Notes under the pieces: generated by a model
What the model saw: only the letters and a program-made list of their open reading frames with translations
Database searches by the model: none
What the model was told of the DNA's origin: nothing
Translations under genes and position numbers: made by a program
In this document: positions 32,940-45,748 of the stretch, piece after piece
Numbering within the stretch: the first letter of the stretch is position 1
Layout: each line of letters opens with the position of its first letter
Assembly (NCBI RefSeq): GCF_002575655.3
Contig: NC_053039.3
Location: forward strand, 219,623,622-219,687,621
Length of the DNA: 64,000 nucleotides
Direction: 5' to 3'
Source: Aegilops tauschii subsp. strangulata
Lineage: Eukaryota; Streptophyta; Magnoliopsida; Poales; Poaceae

Positions 32940-34470
32940 GTGTCCGGGTGTACAGAATGGATAATGGATAGTGGATGCACTAGTCATATGACTGGAGACA
33001 AGTTGTTGTTTGACGACCCCAACTTAACTGCTTCTCCTCTCAAGTATATTACTTTTGGCGACAACAATAAAGGAAAGGTAATTGGGCTAGGTAAAATTGC
33101 CATATCCAAGAACAAGTCCATTGATGATGTTTTACTTGTTCAATCTCTTGGATTCAATCTTATGTCAGTTGGCAAGCTATGTGATTTAGGCATTCTAGTT
33201 CTATTTTCCATATCCAAATGCATTGTCTTCATGGCCTCTGACAATTCCTTCATCTTTGAGGGACTTAGAAAGGGTGATCTTTATATTGTGGATTTCTCTA
33301 AGGGTCCCTCAGTCCAAACTTGTTTCCTTACAAAAGCAACCGAAGGTTGGCTGTGGCACCGAAGGCTTGGTCATGCTGGTATGAGGAATTTGCAGACCCT
33401 GGTGAAGACAAATCATCTCTGTGGTACCACTGATATAAAATTCGACAAGAATCATCTTTGTGCTGCATGTGAGGGTAGTAAATTGGCCAAGAAGCATCAC
33501 TCATCCAAGGTAGTTATGACCACAACAAGACCACTGGAAATTCTTCATATGGATTTATTAGGTCCTCAAAATTATGCAAGCTTCGGTGGCAGTCATTATG
33601 GTCTAGTTTTTGTTGATGATTTCTCTCGATACACTTGGGTATTCTTTCTCGAAGACAAGACCTGCACCCAAGATATCTTCAGAAGTTTCGCTAAGAAGAC
33701 CCAGAATGAATATGATGTCTGAATTAAGCATGTCAGAAGTGACAATGGAACTGAGTTCAAAAATACTCATATTGCTGAATTTCTCGATGAACATGGTATT
33801 ACTCATGAATTCTTTGTTGCATACACTCCCCAACCGAATGGAGTTGTTGAACGAAAGAACAGAACTCTCATTGAAATGGCGAGAACAATACTCAGTGAGT
33901 ACAAAACTCCCATTCACTTCTGGACTGATGCTATTAACACTGTGTCATGTTATCAATCGTGTTTATTTTCACAAGTTCCTTAAGAAAACTTCATATGAGC
34001 TTATCGCTGGCAAGAAACCGAATGTTTCTTATCTACGTGTTTTTGGTGCACCTTGCTATATTCTTGACATGAATCGTTCTTCCAAGTTTGCACCTAAGGC
34101 ACATGAAGGTTTTCTTCTCGGTTATGGCTCAAACTCGCATACGTACCGTGTCTATAACTCTCACCACAAGAAAGTTATGGAAACGGTAAATGTGTGGTTT
34201 GATGAATCTAACAACTCCCAAAAGGAGCACCTGCCAAATGCGATAGCTGAACCACTGATTTCAGATGCTATTCGGCAAATGGCTATTGGGAGCGTCAAGC
34301 CTATTGAAGGAAATGCATCTGAATCCTCTAATGTTGATGCTCTGATGACTCGAAGCAGAACTCGACAAGCCACCGCCGAAGCTAATGCTCCTCCGAATGG
34401 AAATGGCAATCAAAATCAAAATGCCGATCAAAATGGCAATCCTAAAGGAAATGATGAAGTTGATCCTTGA
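32940..34470 (+). pseudogene. pol: Sirevirus protease and integrase
   Basis: The frame from 32940 encodes the aspartic protease (TEWIMDSGCTSHMTGD, residues about 5-20). Then comes the HHCC pre-integrase finger (LWHRRLGHAG, then CAACEGSKLAKKHH) and the integrase core start (LHMDLLGPQN, GLVFVDDFSRYTW). A TGA at 33720-33722 interrupts it. The same frame then goes on with the second catalytic Asp (HVRSDNGTEF) and the Glu (PNGVVERKNR) before a frameshift near 33940. The other frame continues with YLRVFGAPCYI and FLLGYGSNSHTYRVYN, the copia integrase C-terminal part, and an Asn/Gln-rich hinge to 34470. All catalytic residues are visible but spread over two frames. Confidence 0.85.
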
Positions 34471-34510
34471 CTAATTCTCAATGAAATTGAGAATCTTAGT
34501 TATCGACCCA

Positions 34511-36041
34511 TGATAACCCACAAGTATAGGGGATGAATTGTAGCCTCTTTCGATAAGTAAGAGTGTCAAACCCAACGAGGAGCTAAAGGTAGAACAAATA
34601 TTCCCTCAAGTTCTATCGACCACCGATACAACTCTACGCACGCTTGACGTTCGCTTTACCTAGAACAAGTATGAAACTAGAATTACTTTGTAGGTGATTT
34701 TGGATAGGTTTGCAAGAAAATAAAGAGTGAGTAAATAAAAGCTAGGGCCTGTTTAAATGAAGACACAACTAAATTATTTTTAGTAGAGAGCTTTTTCTCA
34801 CAAGAAAGTTATTTGTCCCTAGGCAATCGATAACTAGACCGGTAATCATTATTGCAATTGTATTTGAGGGAGAGGCATAAGCTAACATACTTTCTCTACT
34901 TGGATCATATGCACTTATGATTGGAACTCTAGCAAGCATCCGCAACTACTAAAGATCATTAAGGTAAAACCCAACCATAGCATTAAAGTATCAAGTCCCC
35001 TTTATCCCATACGCAAACAACCTACTTACTCGGGTCTGTGCTTCTGTCACTCACGCCACCCACCATAAGCAAATCATGAACATATTGCAAACCCTACAGC
35101 GGGGATCCCTCACGCTTGCGCGACACGGAGAGCACCATAGGACAGCACCAATAATAAAACATGCAACTCAAACCAATCTTGATCATCAAGTAACCCATAG
35201 GACAAAACGGATCTACTCAAACATCATAGGATAACCATACATCATTGGGAAATAATATATAGCATTGAGCACCATGTTTAAGTAGAGATTACAGCGAGTA
35301 AGAGAGAGGTTACACCACTGCATAGAGGGGGGGAAGAGTTGGTGATGATGGCGGTGAAGTTGTTGGTGAAGATTGCGGTGATGACGATGGCCCCCGGCAG
35401 CGTTCCGGCGCCACCGGAAGAGAAGGGGAGAGGGAGCCCCTTCGTCTTCTTCTTCCTTGACCTCCTCCCTAGATGGGAGAAGGGTTTCCCCTCTGGTCCT
35501 TGGCCTCCATGGCGTGGGAGGGGCGAGAGCCCCTCCGAGATTGGATCTGTCTCTCTGTCTCTCTCTGTTTCTGCGTTCAGGGATTCTGCCCTGGCACCGT
35601 TTCTTTTATATCTGGAGATCCGTAACTCCGATTGGATTGAAACCTTCGCCCAGATCTTTTTCCAAAAATTAGCTTTCTTGCGGCCAAAGTAGAGCATCAA
35701 CCGCCTTACGAGGGGCCCACAAGGGTGGGGGCGCACCCACCTGGGGTGGGCGTGGGCCCCACCCTCGTGGCCACCTCGGGCACCGTCTCGCGTTGATTTC
35801 ACTTCCCAAAAAATCATAAATATTCCAAAATAATTCTCCATCCGTTTTTATCCCGTTTGGACTCTGTTTGATATGGATATTCTGCAAAACATAAAACATG
35901 CAATAGACAGGAACTGGCACTAGGCACTGGATCAATATGTTAGTCCCAAAAATAGTATAAAAAGTTGCCAAAAAGTATATGAAAGTTGCATCATATTGGC
36001 ATGGAACAATAAAAAATTATAGATACGACGGAGACGTATCA
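34511..36041 (-). mobile_element. Solo LTR of a gypsy element, 1531 bp, inside the Sirevirus
   Basis: Minus-sense ends TGATACGTCTCCGTCGTAT and ...ATACTTGTGGGTTATCA. It is flanked by a perfect 5-bp duplication accca (34506-34510 and 36042-36046). There is no internal region, so it is a solo LTR produced by LTR-LTR recombination. The terminal ~120 bp resemble the LTRs at 3029 and 26752, but the body is a different family of the same group (Sabrina/WHAM type by general resemblance). It contains GC-rich DNA and CT-rich stretches whose open frames (for example the 187-codon one on the minus strand) are not genes. Confidence 0.92.
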
Positions 36042-36120
36042 ACCCACAACTCGTTCACGCACTCGTTTGGCTAATTACTGTGGCAGTTTCTCCTTTGTCA
36101 CATTGGCAGAACCTACCAAC

Positions 36121-37655
36121 TAAGAAGAAGCCATGAATGATCCAGATTGGATGAATGCAATGCAAGAGGAGTTGGTGTAATTCAGACTGACTGATGTATG
36201 GGAACTGGTTGACAAACCAAATCCCAAGAAGCACAATATCATCGGCACAAAATGGATTTTCCGCCATAAGCAAGATGAAAATGGCATTGTGGTGAGAAAC
36301 AAAGCACGACTTGTTGCTCAAGGGTACACACAGGTAGAAGGTATTGATTTCGGTGAAACATATGCTCCTGTTGCACGCCTTGAGGCAATTCGTATTCTTC
36401 TCGCTTATGCAAATTACAATGATATCTCGCTTTATCAACTGCATGTGAAAAGAGCTTTCCTCAATAGTGAAATTGATGAGGAAGTTTATGTTAGACAGTC
36501 ACCTGGCTTTGAACACCCTGAGTTTCCTAACAAAGTTTGCAGGTTGAAGAAAGCTTTATATGGGCTGAAGCAAGCCCCTCGAGCTTGGTATGACACCTAG
36601 AAGAAGTTTTTGCTCGACCAAGGGTTCAAGCCAGGATCCAATGATCCCACACTTTTCACTCGAGTTGTTGATAATGATCTATTCGTATGTCAAATCTATG
36701 TGGATGATATTATCTTCGGCTGTACTAACAATGCTTGCAGTTTAGAATTCGGGAAAATGATGTCCAATAAATATCAAATGTCTATGATGAGTGAACTCAA
36801 GTTCTTTCTCGGACTGCAAATTCGTCAACACGCAAATGGCATTTTCATTTTTCAGGAGAAATATCTGAAAGAATGCCTGGAGAAGTTCAAAATGCAAGAT
36901 TCCAAAATGAAGGGCTATAAAGCTCCTATGCCCATGAATGGTAAGCTGGATGCAGATGTGTAAGGTAAGGATTACCATCAGAAAGCTTATCGTTCGATGA
37001 TTGGTTCTCTTCTTTACCTATGTGCTCCAGACCTGGTATCATGTTGAGTGTTTGGATGTCTGCCCGCTATCAAGCTGCACCAAAAGAATCGCATCACCAA
37101 GCGGTCAATCGCATTCTGAGATATCTGGCTCACACCCCCACCTTAGGTTTATGGTATCCTAAGGGAGCATAGTTTGATCCTGTTGGATACTCAGACTCGG
37201 ATTGGGCTGGTGACTTGGTTGACAGGAAATCTACTTCGGGGACATGTCATTTCCTCAGTAGATCATTGGTCTGTTGGTCATCAAGGAAGCATAATTGTGT
37301 ATCTCTTTCCACGGCTGAGGCTGAATATATTGCTGCTGGCGCTTGTTGCACTCAGTTATTGTGGATGAAGCAGACTCTGAAGGATTATGGCATGAAGGTC
37401 AACCATATCCCTCTATATTGCGATAATGGAAGTGCCATCAAAATTGCACATAATCATGTGCAGCATTCTCGCACGAAGCATATTTCCATCACACATCATT
37501 TTATTCGCGATCATGTTGCTCGAGAGGATATTGTCATCAATCATGTCAAGACCGAAGACAATCTCGCTGATATTTTCACCAAGCCTCTCGACGAGAAAAC
37601 ATTCAGTGTGTTACGGTGTGAGCTAAATATCCTGGACTTCAGAAACATGCATTAA
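36121..37655 (+). pseudogene. pol: Sirevirus reverse transcriptase and RNase H
   Basis: Pol resumes after the solo LTR. RT begins with the copia motif region (DEWMNAMQEEL-like near 36130, with an in-frame stop at about 36178), then KWIFRHKQDENG, ARLVAQGYTQVEGIDF, RAFLNSEIDEEVYV and GLKQAPRAWYDT. A TAG at 36598-36600 breaks it. The active-site motif YVDDIIFG follows near 36700, then a stop at 36961-36963. RNase H appears as SDSDWAGD (near 37195) in one frame and as STAEAEYIAAGAC, LYCDNGSAIKIA and VKTEDNLADIFTKPL in the frame ending at TAA 37653-37655. At least three stops and two frameshifts. Confidence 0.85.
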
Positions 37656-38281
37656 GCTGGACTTGGCACTCGTGCTAACACTTCCACATCTTTAAAGGAA
37701 TGGGTGCATAACACTCGAAGAGTTTGGAAATTTTGACAAAGTGAAATTTTCTTCCTGAGAGTGAATACATTAACGAAGAACTAGACTAACCATGTGCCAC
37801 GATAATTATGCGATGCTCGGGGTCATACAGTTCTTATACGATGGGTTACGCCACCACAATTCTCTTTCATTGAGTTTCTTTGTGATCGAAAGTTTTTGTG
37901 TTTGTCCGAATGCATTTCCCTCATAGCTATTTGCTCGAGTGTTTGTGTTTATCTGCATGAGTGAAATGCCTAGGACCCTGTTTTCTCTCTATTCTATCTC
38001 TTCCAGTCTATGCTATTCCATTACAAATGCTCAATTTTATCTGGAACGAAACTTTATCTGGTGTCCTTGACCACGATTAAGAATCAGTCCGAACATTAAT
38101 CTGTTTTGGCGAAAGCTATCCAAAATTTGGGATTTCCCGCCCAATTCAGGACCATGATCTTTATGATGGTTGCCACGTTCAATACATCATATGCCACTCC
38201 ATCATGTCCATTGAATCGCAATAGTCTCTGAATAGGGGTCGTTCGATCATAATCCACTGCGTGCGGTTATTTCCATTCGCA

Positions 38282-38288
38282 TATAAAA
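38282..38288 (+). promoter_or_regulatory. Possible internal TATA box before the env-like ORF
   Basis: Gcatataaaaaccgca followed by a C/T-rich stretch (38295-38345), the usual look of a plant core promoter and 5' leader. It lies about 620 bp after the end of pol. Confidence 0.4.
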
Positions 38289-38486
38289 ACCGCACACCCC
38301 TTTCTTCTAGTTCACTTCCTTTCTCTTTGCCTCCTCCTCGCCGAAACCCTCGCTGAGGCACTCCACCTTGAGCTCGACGCCGATGAACTCTTCACCGCTT
38401 CACTGCCGGAAAGTGGTCACGGGACTCCTTCCTCCCCGCCGCAGCACATCCTCTTCCCCGGGCCGCCGTAGCTGCTACATGTCACC

Positions 38487-40700
38487 ATGCTAGGGTACGT
38501 GTGGTTCAAACTCGGTCCTCCATCCTTCTTGATTCGAGTTCGTCTGCGGTTATTTTCTTCTGATTTTACCGCATATCTTAGATCTAGCTCTTTAGCCTTA
38601 CTAGTGTGGATGTGGTTTGTAGTTGTCCCTCGCATCCGAATCCCTTCATATCTAGAGTTTGTGTTATGTTTCGCTCGAATGGAATGCCTAGCACGCTGAC
38701 TAGTATTTTCTTTGAACCTACTGACCCGTCCTATACATTTGGTTCATTCGAAACATACCTCAAAGTATGCATCTAATTCTTGCTCAAAATGTTTTCGTTC
38801 GGAAAAATATTCGCTGTGAGCATTTGTAACCATGTCCCCATTTTCCCTCATATCTATTCTAATTCACAGGTGTATGCATTCTGTTGTGGATTCTGCTCGA
38901 CCAATGAGCATGGTCGATGAAGATGAGGTAATCATGGGTACAACGGGCAAGTCTAAGGCACCAAATGCAAAGGGCCCGACGGTAGGCCCATCCACCAGCA
39001 AAAGTAAAAGGCATGAGAAACATCCAGATGAGCAAGAAGAAAATGCTCTGAAGAAAAGGAAAGGTGGTAGGCAACCTTTCACAAATTCATCTCAGTATAT
39101 CTCTCATGACAACTACAACATTGTTCCTCGAGAAGATTCTCCACAAAGAAGAAAGCGTCTGCAAAGGATTCGACGCCACTGGGTGCGGAAGTGGTTCCAC
39201 TATAAAATGGTTCATCCTCGATTTGCCAAGAACTTTGCTTTCCATCCTCCGTGCAAGTGATCCCGAGGAAAGACCGCCACCTCCACCTGATGTTGATGAG
39301 TCATCTCTCAAGACTCCCGAGTCTTATCCTGATGAATTGGCCAAGCGCCTGAAGAACACCGAAAAGAGAGCCAAGAAGGCTAAAAAGGAAACAACTAGAG
39401 AAGAAGAAAATCGTCGTCTCATCAAATCAGACGTCGAAAAGAAAAGGTTCAAGGAAAAGCAGAATGACATTCTAAACTCAAGCATGATCCCAGCTCTGCT
39501 TTAAAGAAATAGAGCGCACCAAGTGGATCATGGAATGGATGTCTGAATGGAAATGCATAAAATGCTCTACAATGGATTTTGTCTCTCATTTTCATTTCCC
39601 TCGATTCGAGCATGGCAAGACGGAAATTCAAGTTCACAACATTGATGCAATTTCCAATGAAGATTTCCGGTGCACAATGGATCAAGAGAAAATTCTTGAT
39701 TATAGTAGTCCTCCCTTGCCTGAGCATTTGACCTTTGACAATCAGACCTTATATCAAATTCTCATGTATACCATATGTCCTCTGGCTGGGATGAACGCTG
39801 AAAATGCTATATCTAATGTTCTTCACACCACCATTCATGCCATCTCCCAAGGATACTTCTTGGATGTCGAAGACATGTTTCTGCGCATACTGATGGATTC
39901 TGCTCAGCACCCAAAAACTATCAAAATATTTGCACCATGGATTCAGAAAAGTGGTTGACTATGCAATGCACACTGAATATTTGGCCAAAGTCAGTCACAA
40001 AAGCTTCATTCCTCCTGTGTGTGATGCTCTGGGGGTAATGGAAGATTTTTCCTCGGGGAAAGCACCAGTGTCAAGTCCTCCTAATTATCATAATACATTT
40101 GATGGGCCACGACTACCTCAGCGTGATCGACAACCAAATACTCAACCTCCTTCACACCTTGAAGTGAGCTTCCATACTCAACAGCTACCGTTGGAGCACA
40201 TGGCTGAGGATCGCTAAGAGAAAGAACATTTGGCTACTGAACTAAATGCAATCAACAACCGAACAAAAGTTGTGCACATGATCATGGCTGAAAATAAGAA
40301 GCGCCTATGGATATTGCTTCGGAAGTTCTTCTCCAAGAAGAAATTGAGCAACTCTGATCTCAAAGAACTCTATGAGTATATTGATCAAGGGTTCTCTGCC
40401 GAAGACTATCAAGATCGTCTCACTCCTCCACAGTCAGCTCGTGAGCCAACAACTGATTTACTTCGGTTTCAGCTACGTAAATTGCTCGACGAATCAGAAG
40501 CAACCTCGCCCACTGAGAAACCTGCTGAAGGAAATGTGTTGTCTCACAAGAATCAATCCGCTGATCCCAATGTGCCTTCATCCTCCCAGCCCAAAGCCAG
40601 TCCTGAAGGAACTTCTGCTGCTACTAACGATGAAGATGTACCAGCCACTTCCGAATCAGAAACATCTTCGGGGGGCTCTTCGGGCGATGCCTCAGAGTGA
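38487..40700 (+). pseudogene. Sirevirus env-like ORF (after pol), probably spliced, broken
   Basis: A GTACGT donor at 38495 and a ttcacag acceptor ending at 38869 bound a 375-bp T-rich intron, after which the frame is open from 38871 (CMHSVVDSARPMSMVDEDE). It goes on with a basic segment (TSKSKRHEKHPDEQ) and RWVRKWFHYKMVHP-type residues to TGA 39258-39260. The reading then shifts to +1 (39220-39504), with PPPPPDVDESS and a Lys/Glu-rich helix. It continues at 39530-39958 (FEHGKTEIQVHNIDA, YQILMYTICPLAGM) and 39930-40700 (SKKKLSNSDLKELYEY, Ser-rich acidic tail). The position and composition match the additional ORF of Sireviruses called env-like. I see no clear membrane segment, so an envelope role is not supported. 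At least three frameshifts or stops. Confidence 0.6.
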
Positions 40701-41241
40701 ATCGAATTCACCTCATTTGCACTCATGATATTCGTCACCTTTTTGCACTAGTTGACAAAAAGGGGGAGAATTACATCAAGAGTTTCGATAGATTTGCTTT
40801 GTTGGATTTGGTCTCTGTGTTAATTTGCTCTGGTTTATGACACTTTTGAGCCCTATGCCTTAAGACTATTTGTTCTCTGATGTAAAATTTCTAATCTGCG
40901 ATGTAATATTAATAACCCCGCCTGCTGCACTATTTCTCTCAAAGCATTTGTCTTGCAGATGGAATTATTATCATAAGCTATGAATGATTGCACTATATAC
41001 TCGATGGATTACATATCATCAGTGCAAGTCATTGCCTCGAATGATTGAAAAATCCTCCAAATACTTCAATGAATTGCAGTGAATTTTATTTCATATCACT
41101 AACCCTGCATACATCATGGGAGAGCATATTTCATCATCGAGTCAAGTTACGCAAGATCACTCTTGTTCAATTTACGTTTCACTTATCTATCTTCACTTTG
41201 CTGATTATCTATTTTGTCAACAACCGTCCAAAAAGGGGTAT
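40701..41241 (+). other. Sirevirus 3' non-coding region and polypurine tract
   Basis: A purine run (aaaaagggggagaatt) at 40757 and a second one (ccaaaaaggggta, 41228-41240) directly before the 3' LTR; the latter is the probable polypurine tract. No gene seen. Confidence 0.65.
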
Positions 41242-42539
41242 TGTTGATGCAATGATAGGCCCCTTATGTTTTTGCAGTTTGTTGACATAAACAGTATGGG
41301 ACTTATGTGTTTGCTAGTGCACATAGAGTAGCAGGTCCCTGAGATGTCGAGGAGTTTGATGCAAGCGACGACGATATTCTCCCTGCGTTGCAGCGAAGGT
41401 TATCACCGAAGGTGATGCTCAAAAAGAGTGACCCCTAAAAATTGTTGAATCAAGCAATTGGTTCGGTGTCTATTTGAAGAAAATGACTGCGTTCGAGGAA
41501 GAATGAAGACGAAGTGAAGACGTAGCATTTGTTTCGTTCTTCTTCTTCTTTCATTGAGTCATAGGACGACCATACTATTAAGAGGGGTGTAGCATTTGAA
41601 ACTTTGATACTCTGATGCTAAACCCAAGTCCTATGAAAATTGTGAGAGAAATCTCTTTGTGCTCTGAGCAGATACTTGCTAGCAAGAGATTGTGATCTTC
41701 TTCGCTGCGTGAGATTTGTCTCGAACCGAGGAGTTAGCATTACTTGTTCTTCAAGTAATGTTACCGTTGCTCCAAATCCGGCCGTTGTGAATGTGTCGGT
41801 TGGCCATTGGCTGGACCCCGTGTCCAAAATGGTCATTTCCCATTTGGAAAGGTTGCGGCTATAAATAGCCACCCCGCGCCGGCTTTGAACGGTGGCTGCT
41901 CCATTTGATTCTGAGAAGATTGTTGAGCAACCCACTCTCTAAGCGATATGAGTTTAAAATCCACCGTGAGAAAACCCCTAGAGCCGGAGAACTAGATAGT
42001 GGTTAGCATCACTCGAGTCTAAGTCTAGTACGCTCCGCCTGTTACTCTTGAGAGCTGCAAACTCTCTAGACGGTTAGGTGTGAATTTCTTCAGAGACCAA
42101 GAGTGATTGTGGTTCTCGAAGAAGAAGTCTGTAAAGGTTCGGAGATCGCCTTCAAGTATCTACCACGAGTAATCGGCATTGGTTGACATATCGATTGTCG
42201 AGGAGAATAGGGTGAAGAGAGTTTATCTTCTGTGTTAAGTCACAGCCCCTCCAACCAGATGTAGTCCTTCTGCAGAAGGATGAACTGGTCAAACAAATAC
42301 CCTATCGCCATCGAGCACCACTGGTTACCTCTGTTACCCTTGTTTTATTTCGATGTGTTTTCCATCATGTGATTTGTCTCGATGCATGTCTAGTTTCATT
42401 TCGGTAATTAGTTTTACCTCAGTGTTGTTCTATTTTTTTTCATTCGCTTCCGCTGTTGGGTTATGAGAGTTTTGAGTTTTCTTAAGAAAGATTAAAACTC
42501 CCATTCACCCCCCCCTGGTAGACATACTTCCTTCCTACC
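41242..42539 (+). repeat. 3' LTR of the Sirevirus, 1298 bp
   Basis: Starts TGTTGATGCAATGATAGGCC and ends near ttcctacccca. The last ~755 bp match 29669-30423, while the first ~543 bp have no partner in the 5' LTR. Confidence 0.8.
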
Positions 42540-42963
42540 CCATGTGTCGACGTATCATAGGCACGTCTCCTCCACTGGATGGACGTCATTTGTCCCAACG
42601 CTGAGCTGACATGTGGATCGTCCAGCGAATCAGAATTTTACACGTTGAAAATCCCCATTGGTCCGGGCTGTTAACGGGTTATCAGATCCAAACCGGAACC
42701 CGTTAGCTTAACGGCAACCCATTACAGTGGATGCCACGTGTCGGTTACCCTTGACAAAAGCACTCCGATGACGCGTCATTTATCGTCATGGAAATGGACT
42801 CTTCTGTGATGATAATTTTGGTATTGTCATGGAACACTTCTACGACAACACAGGTATGACTATCTTGATTCTATCATAAAATCGTCATGGATGTACATGC
42901 ATGACAGAAAATGTGACCTACTGTGACAAACACGTGTCATCACGGAAGTGTATTTTTTTAGTG
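42540..42963 (-). mobile_element. Terminal fragment of a CACTA transposon
   Basis: On the minus strand the sequence starts CACTAAAAAAATACACTTCC at 42963 and carries repeated subterminal motifs (gtcatgg, cgtcatgga, tgtgacaaacacgtgtcat). It is of the kind found at ends of Triticeae CACTA elements. The other end was replaced by the Sirevirus, which is inserted at 42539/42540. It sits in the Angela-like copia (ttg following 42963 would be the 3-bp target duplication). Confidence 0.7.
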
Positions 42964-44224
42964 TTGATCTACAACATAAATTTTTCAAAGACTATAAAGA
43001 CTAAGTTCATGATAATTAGTTCAGTTAATCAAATTACTAATGAACTCCCATTTAAATCAACATCCCTCAAGTTGTTTAAGTGATACATGATCCAAATCAA
43101 CTAACCCATGTCCGATCATCACGTGAGATGGGCTAGTCATCAATGGTGGACATCTCCATGTTGATCATATCTACTATATGACTCATGTTCGACCTTTTGG
43201 TCTCCTATATTCTGAGGCCATGTTTGTACATGCTAGGCTCGTCAAGTTTAACCCAAGTATTCTGCATGTGTAAAACTGGCTTACACCCGTTGTATGCAGA
43301 CGTAGAGTCCATCACACCCGATCATCATGAGGTGCTTGGAAACGAGGAGCTTTTGCAACTATGCATACTTAGGGAGAACACAATTTCTTGAAATTAAGTG
43401 AAGGGATCATCTTATAATGCTATCGTCGTTCTAAGCAAAATAAGACGCATAAAAAGATAAACATCACATGCAATCAATATGTGAAATGATATGGCCATTA
43501 TCATCTCGTGCCTTTAATCTCCATCTCCAAAGCACTGACATGGTCTCGTCACCGGCATAACACCATGATCTCCATCATCATGATTTCCATCATCGTGTCC
43601 TGACGTGGTCGTCTTGCCAACTATTGCTTCTACAACTATTGCTAACACATAGCGATAAAGTAAAGCAATTACATGACGATTGATAAATTAAACACAACCC
43701 GATGGCTCTTGCAGGTTGTCGTACTCATTAACATGAAAATCATGAACCTATTACAAAACATGATCATTTCATACATCAACAGATATCACATCATGTTTTG
43801 GCCATACCACATCATAACATGCCATGCAAAAACAAGTTAGACGTCCTCTCCTTTGTTTTTGCAAAATTTATGTGGTTGTTATTGGCAACTAGCAAGAACC
43901 GTTCTTGCCTACGTAAAGCCACAATGGTGATAATCAAGTTGCCTTTTAACCTTCTACAAGGACCGCCTTTGACAAATTAGATTCAACTAAAGTAGGAGAT
44001 ACAGACACCCGCTAGCCACCTTATGCAAAACGAGTTGCATGTCTGTCGGTGGAACCAGTCTCTTGTGCGTGGACAAGTAAGGTTGGTCTGGGCCACTTCA
44101 TACCACAATACCGCCGAATCCAAATAAGACAATATAGTTAATCAATTTGAGCATCAACGCCTACAACTCTTTGTGTTCTACTCATGCATATACATCCACG
44201 CATAGACCTAACTCATGATGCCAC
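42964..44224 (-). mobile_element. Angela-like copia: 5' internal non-coding region
   Basis: Read on the minus strand it follows the LTR at 44225. A degenerate primer binding site (gtggcatcatgag, 44212-44224; consensus tggtatcagag) is followed by untranslated leader ending near ctacaacataaatt at 42970. No gag is reached, since the CACTA fragment cuts the element at 42963. No coding potential seen. Confidence 0.7.
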
Positions 44225-45748
44225 TGATGGAGAACGAAACATGAAAATGAAAAAATTCCTACGAACATCCAAGATCTATCTAGGAGAAGCATAGCAATGA
44301 GATGGGAGAGTGTGTCTACGTACCCTTGTAGACCGAAAGCGGAAGCGTATATACTGCGGTGGATGTAGTTGTGCTCTTCGTGATCCAATCACGATCCAAC
44401 CGATCTAGTGTCGAACGGACGTACGACACCTCCGAGTTTAGCACATGTGTGGCTCAATGATGTCTCCTCCTCCTTGATCCAGCAAGAGAAGGCGAACAAG
44501 TAGATGGGATCACAACCAGCATGACGGCGTGGTGGTGGAGCATTGGCAGCACTTCGCTAAGCAAAAAATCGTGGACGAGAACTATGTCGGGAGGGACAGA
44601 CGGGGCAACAGCCAAAGCCAATGTGTTAGGGTGCCTTGCTGCGCCCCCTCCCCTATATTTATATGTGTGGGAGGGCTGGGAGTCCAGCCCTACTCCTAAT
44701 AGGAGTTGGTGCCACGGGAGAGGACTTGGACTTCAAGTCCAATCCTATTCCTAGTAGGACTCCCCTTTTTTCCCATCCCTAGCCGCATGGGCTTTTGAGG
44801 ACTTGGTGCGCTTGGCACAACAAGGCCAGGGGCCTCCCCTAAGCCCATGCCATCCCTTGGGATGTGGTGGACCCACTTGTGGACTTTCGGACCCCTCTTG
44901 AATCGTCCGGAAGCTTCCCGGTACAATACCGAAAAAACTACACCTTTTCCCGGAACCCAAAATATGACTTTCCATATATAAATCTTTACCTCTTGACCAT
45001 TCCCAGAATCCTCATGACGTCCGGGATCTCATCCGGGACTCCGAAAAACATTCGGTTACCAATCATCAAATATCCCAATACTACTCTAGCGTCAACAAAC
45101 GTTAAGCGTGCGACCCTGCGGGTTCGGGAATCATGTAGTCATGACCGAGACACCTATCCGGTCAATAACCAATAGCGGGACCTAGATACCCATATTGGTC
45201 CCTACATGTTCGATCGATATGTTACTTGCCCGAGATTCGATCATTGGTATCTCCATACCTACTTCAATCTCATTACCGACAAGTCTCTTTACTTGTTCCG
45301 TAATACAAGATCTCCTGACTAACTCATTAGGCACATTGCTTGCAAGCTCTTTACGATGTTGTATTACCGAGAGGGCCCAGAGATATCTCTCCATCACACG
45401 GAGTGACAAATCCCAGTCTTGATCCATGTCAGCCCAACAAACACCTTCGGTGATACCTGTCAAGCACCTTTATGATCACCCAGTTATGAAGTGACGTTTG
45501 GATACACACTGAGTTGAACGATCTCATGGTCTTAGGAATAGATACTTGACATGAAGAAAGTTATAGCAATAAACTGATACGATCAACTGCTAAGCTTACA
45601 GTTGGGTCTTGTCCATCACATCATTCTCCTAATGATGTGATCCCGTTATCAAATGACAACTCATGTCTATGGTTAGGAAACCTTCACCATCTTTGATTAA
45701 CAAGCTAGTCTAGTAGAGGCTCACTAGGGACATAGTATTTCTTTATGT
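44225..45748 (-). repeat. Angela-like copia 5' LTR, interrupted at its outer end
   Basis: The minus strand shows features of Angela-type LTRs: 'atgatgtgatggacaagaccc', 'ctgggatttgtcactccgtg', 'ggagtcccggatgagatccc', a TATA-like tatataaat near 44655-44665, and an end at ccatca next to the primer binding site. The outermost part (the LTR start) is missing because CACTA A begins at 45749. Confidence 0.75.

Larger units (their letters stand above)
29669..42539 (+). mobile_element. Sirevirus-type Ty1/copia element, 5'-truncated
   Basis: Layout on the plus strand: partial 5' LTR (29669-30423), primer binding site, gag, protease, integrase, reverse transcriptase and RNase H (copia order, INT before RT), an additional long ORF after pol, polypurine tract and 3' LTR (41242-42539). 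Copia gene order plus the long env-like ORF point to the Sirevirus/Maximus lineage. Pol is interrupted by a solo gypsy LTR (34511-36041). Many stops and frameshifts make it a dead copy. The left 543 bp of the 5' LTR were lost in the junction with the gypsy LTR fragment. Confidence 0.85.

Noticed and set aside
35278..35841. A 187-codon minus-strand open frame in the solo LTR
   Set aside because: It is LTR sequence rich in GC and CT blocks; no domain, and LTRs of this type are not coding.
38487..40700. Envelope glycoprotein gene of a retrovirus-like element
   Set aside because: No signal peptide, clear membrane anchor or cleavage site seen; the name env-like is kept only for its position.
42540..42963. 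Considered as a Mutator or MITE sequence because of the repeated gtcatgg motifs
   Set aside because: The minus-strand CACTA start at 42963 and the subterminal motif structure fit a CACTA end better.
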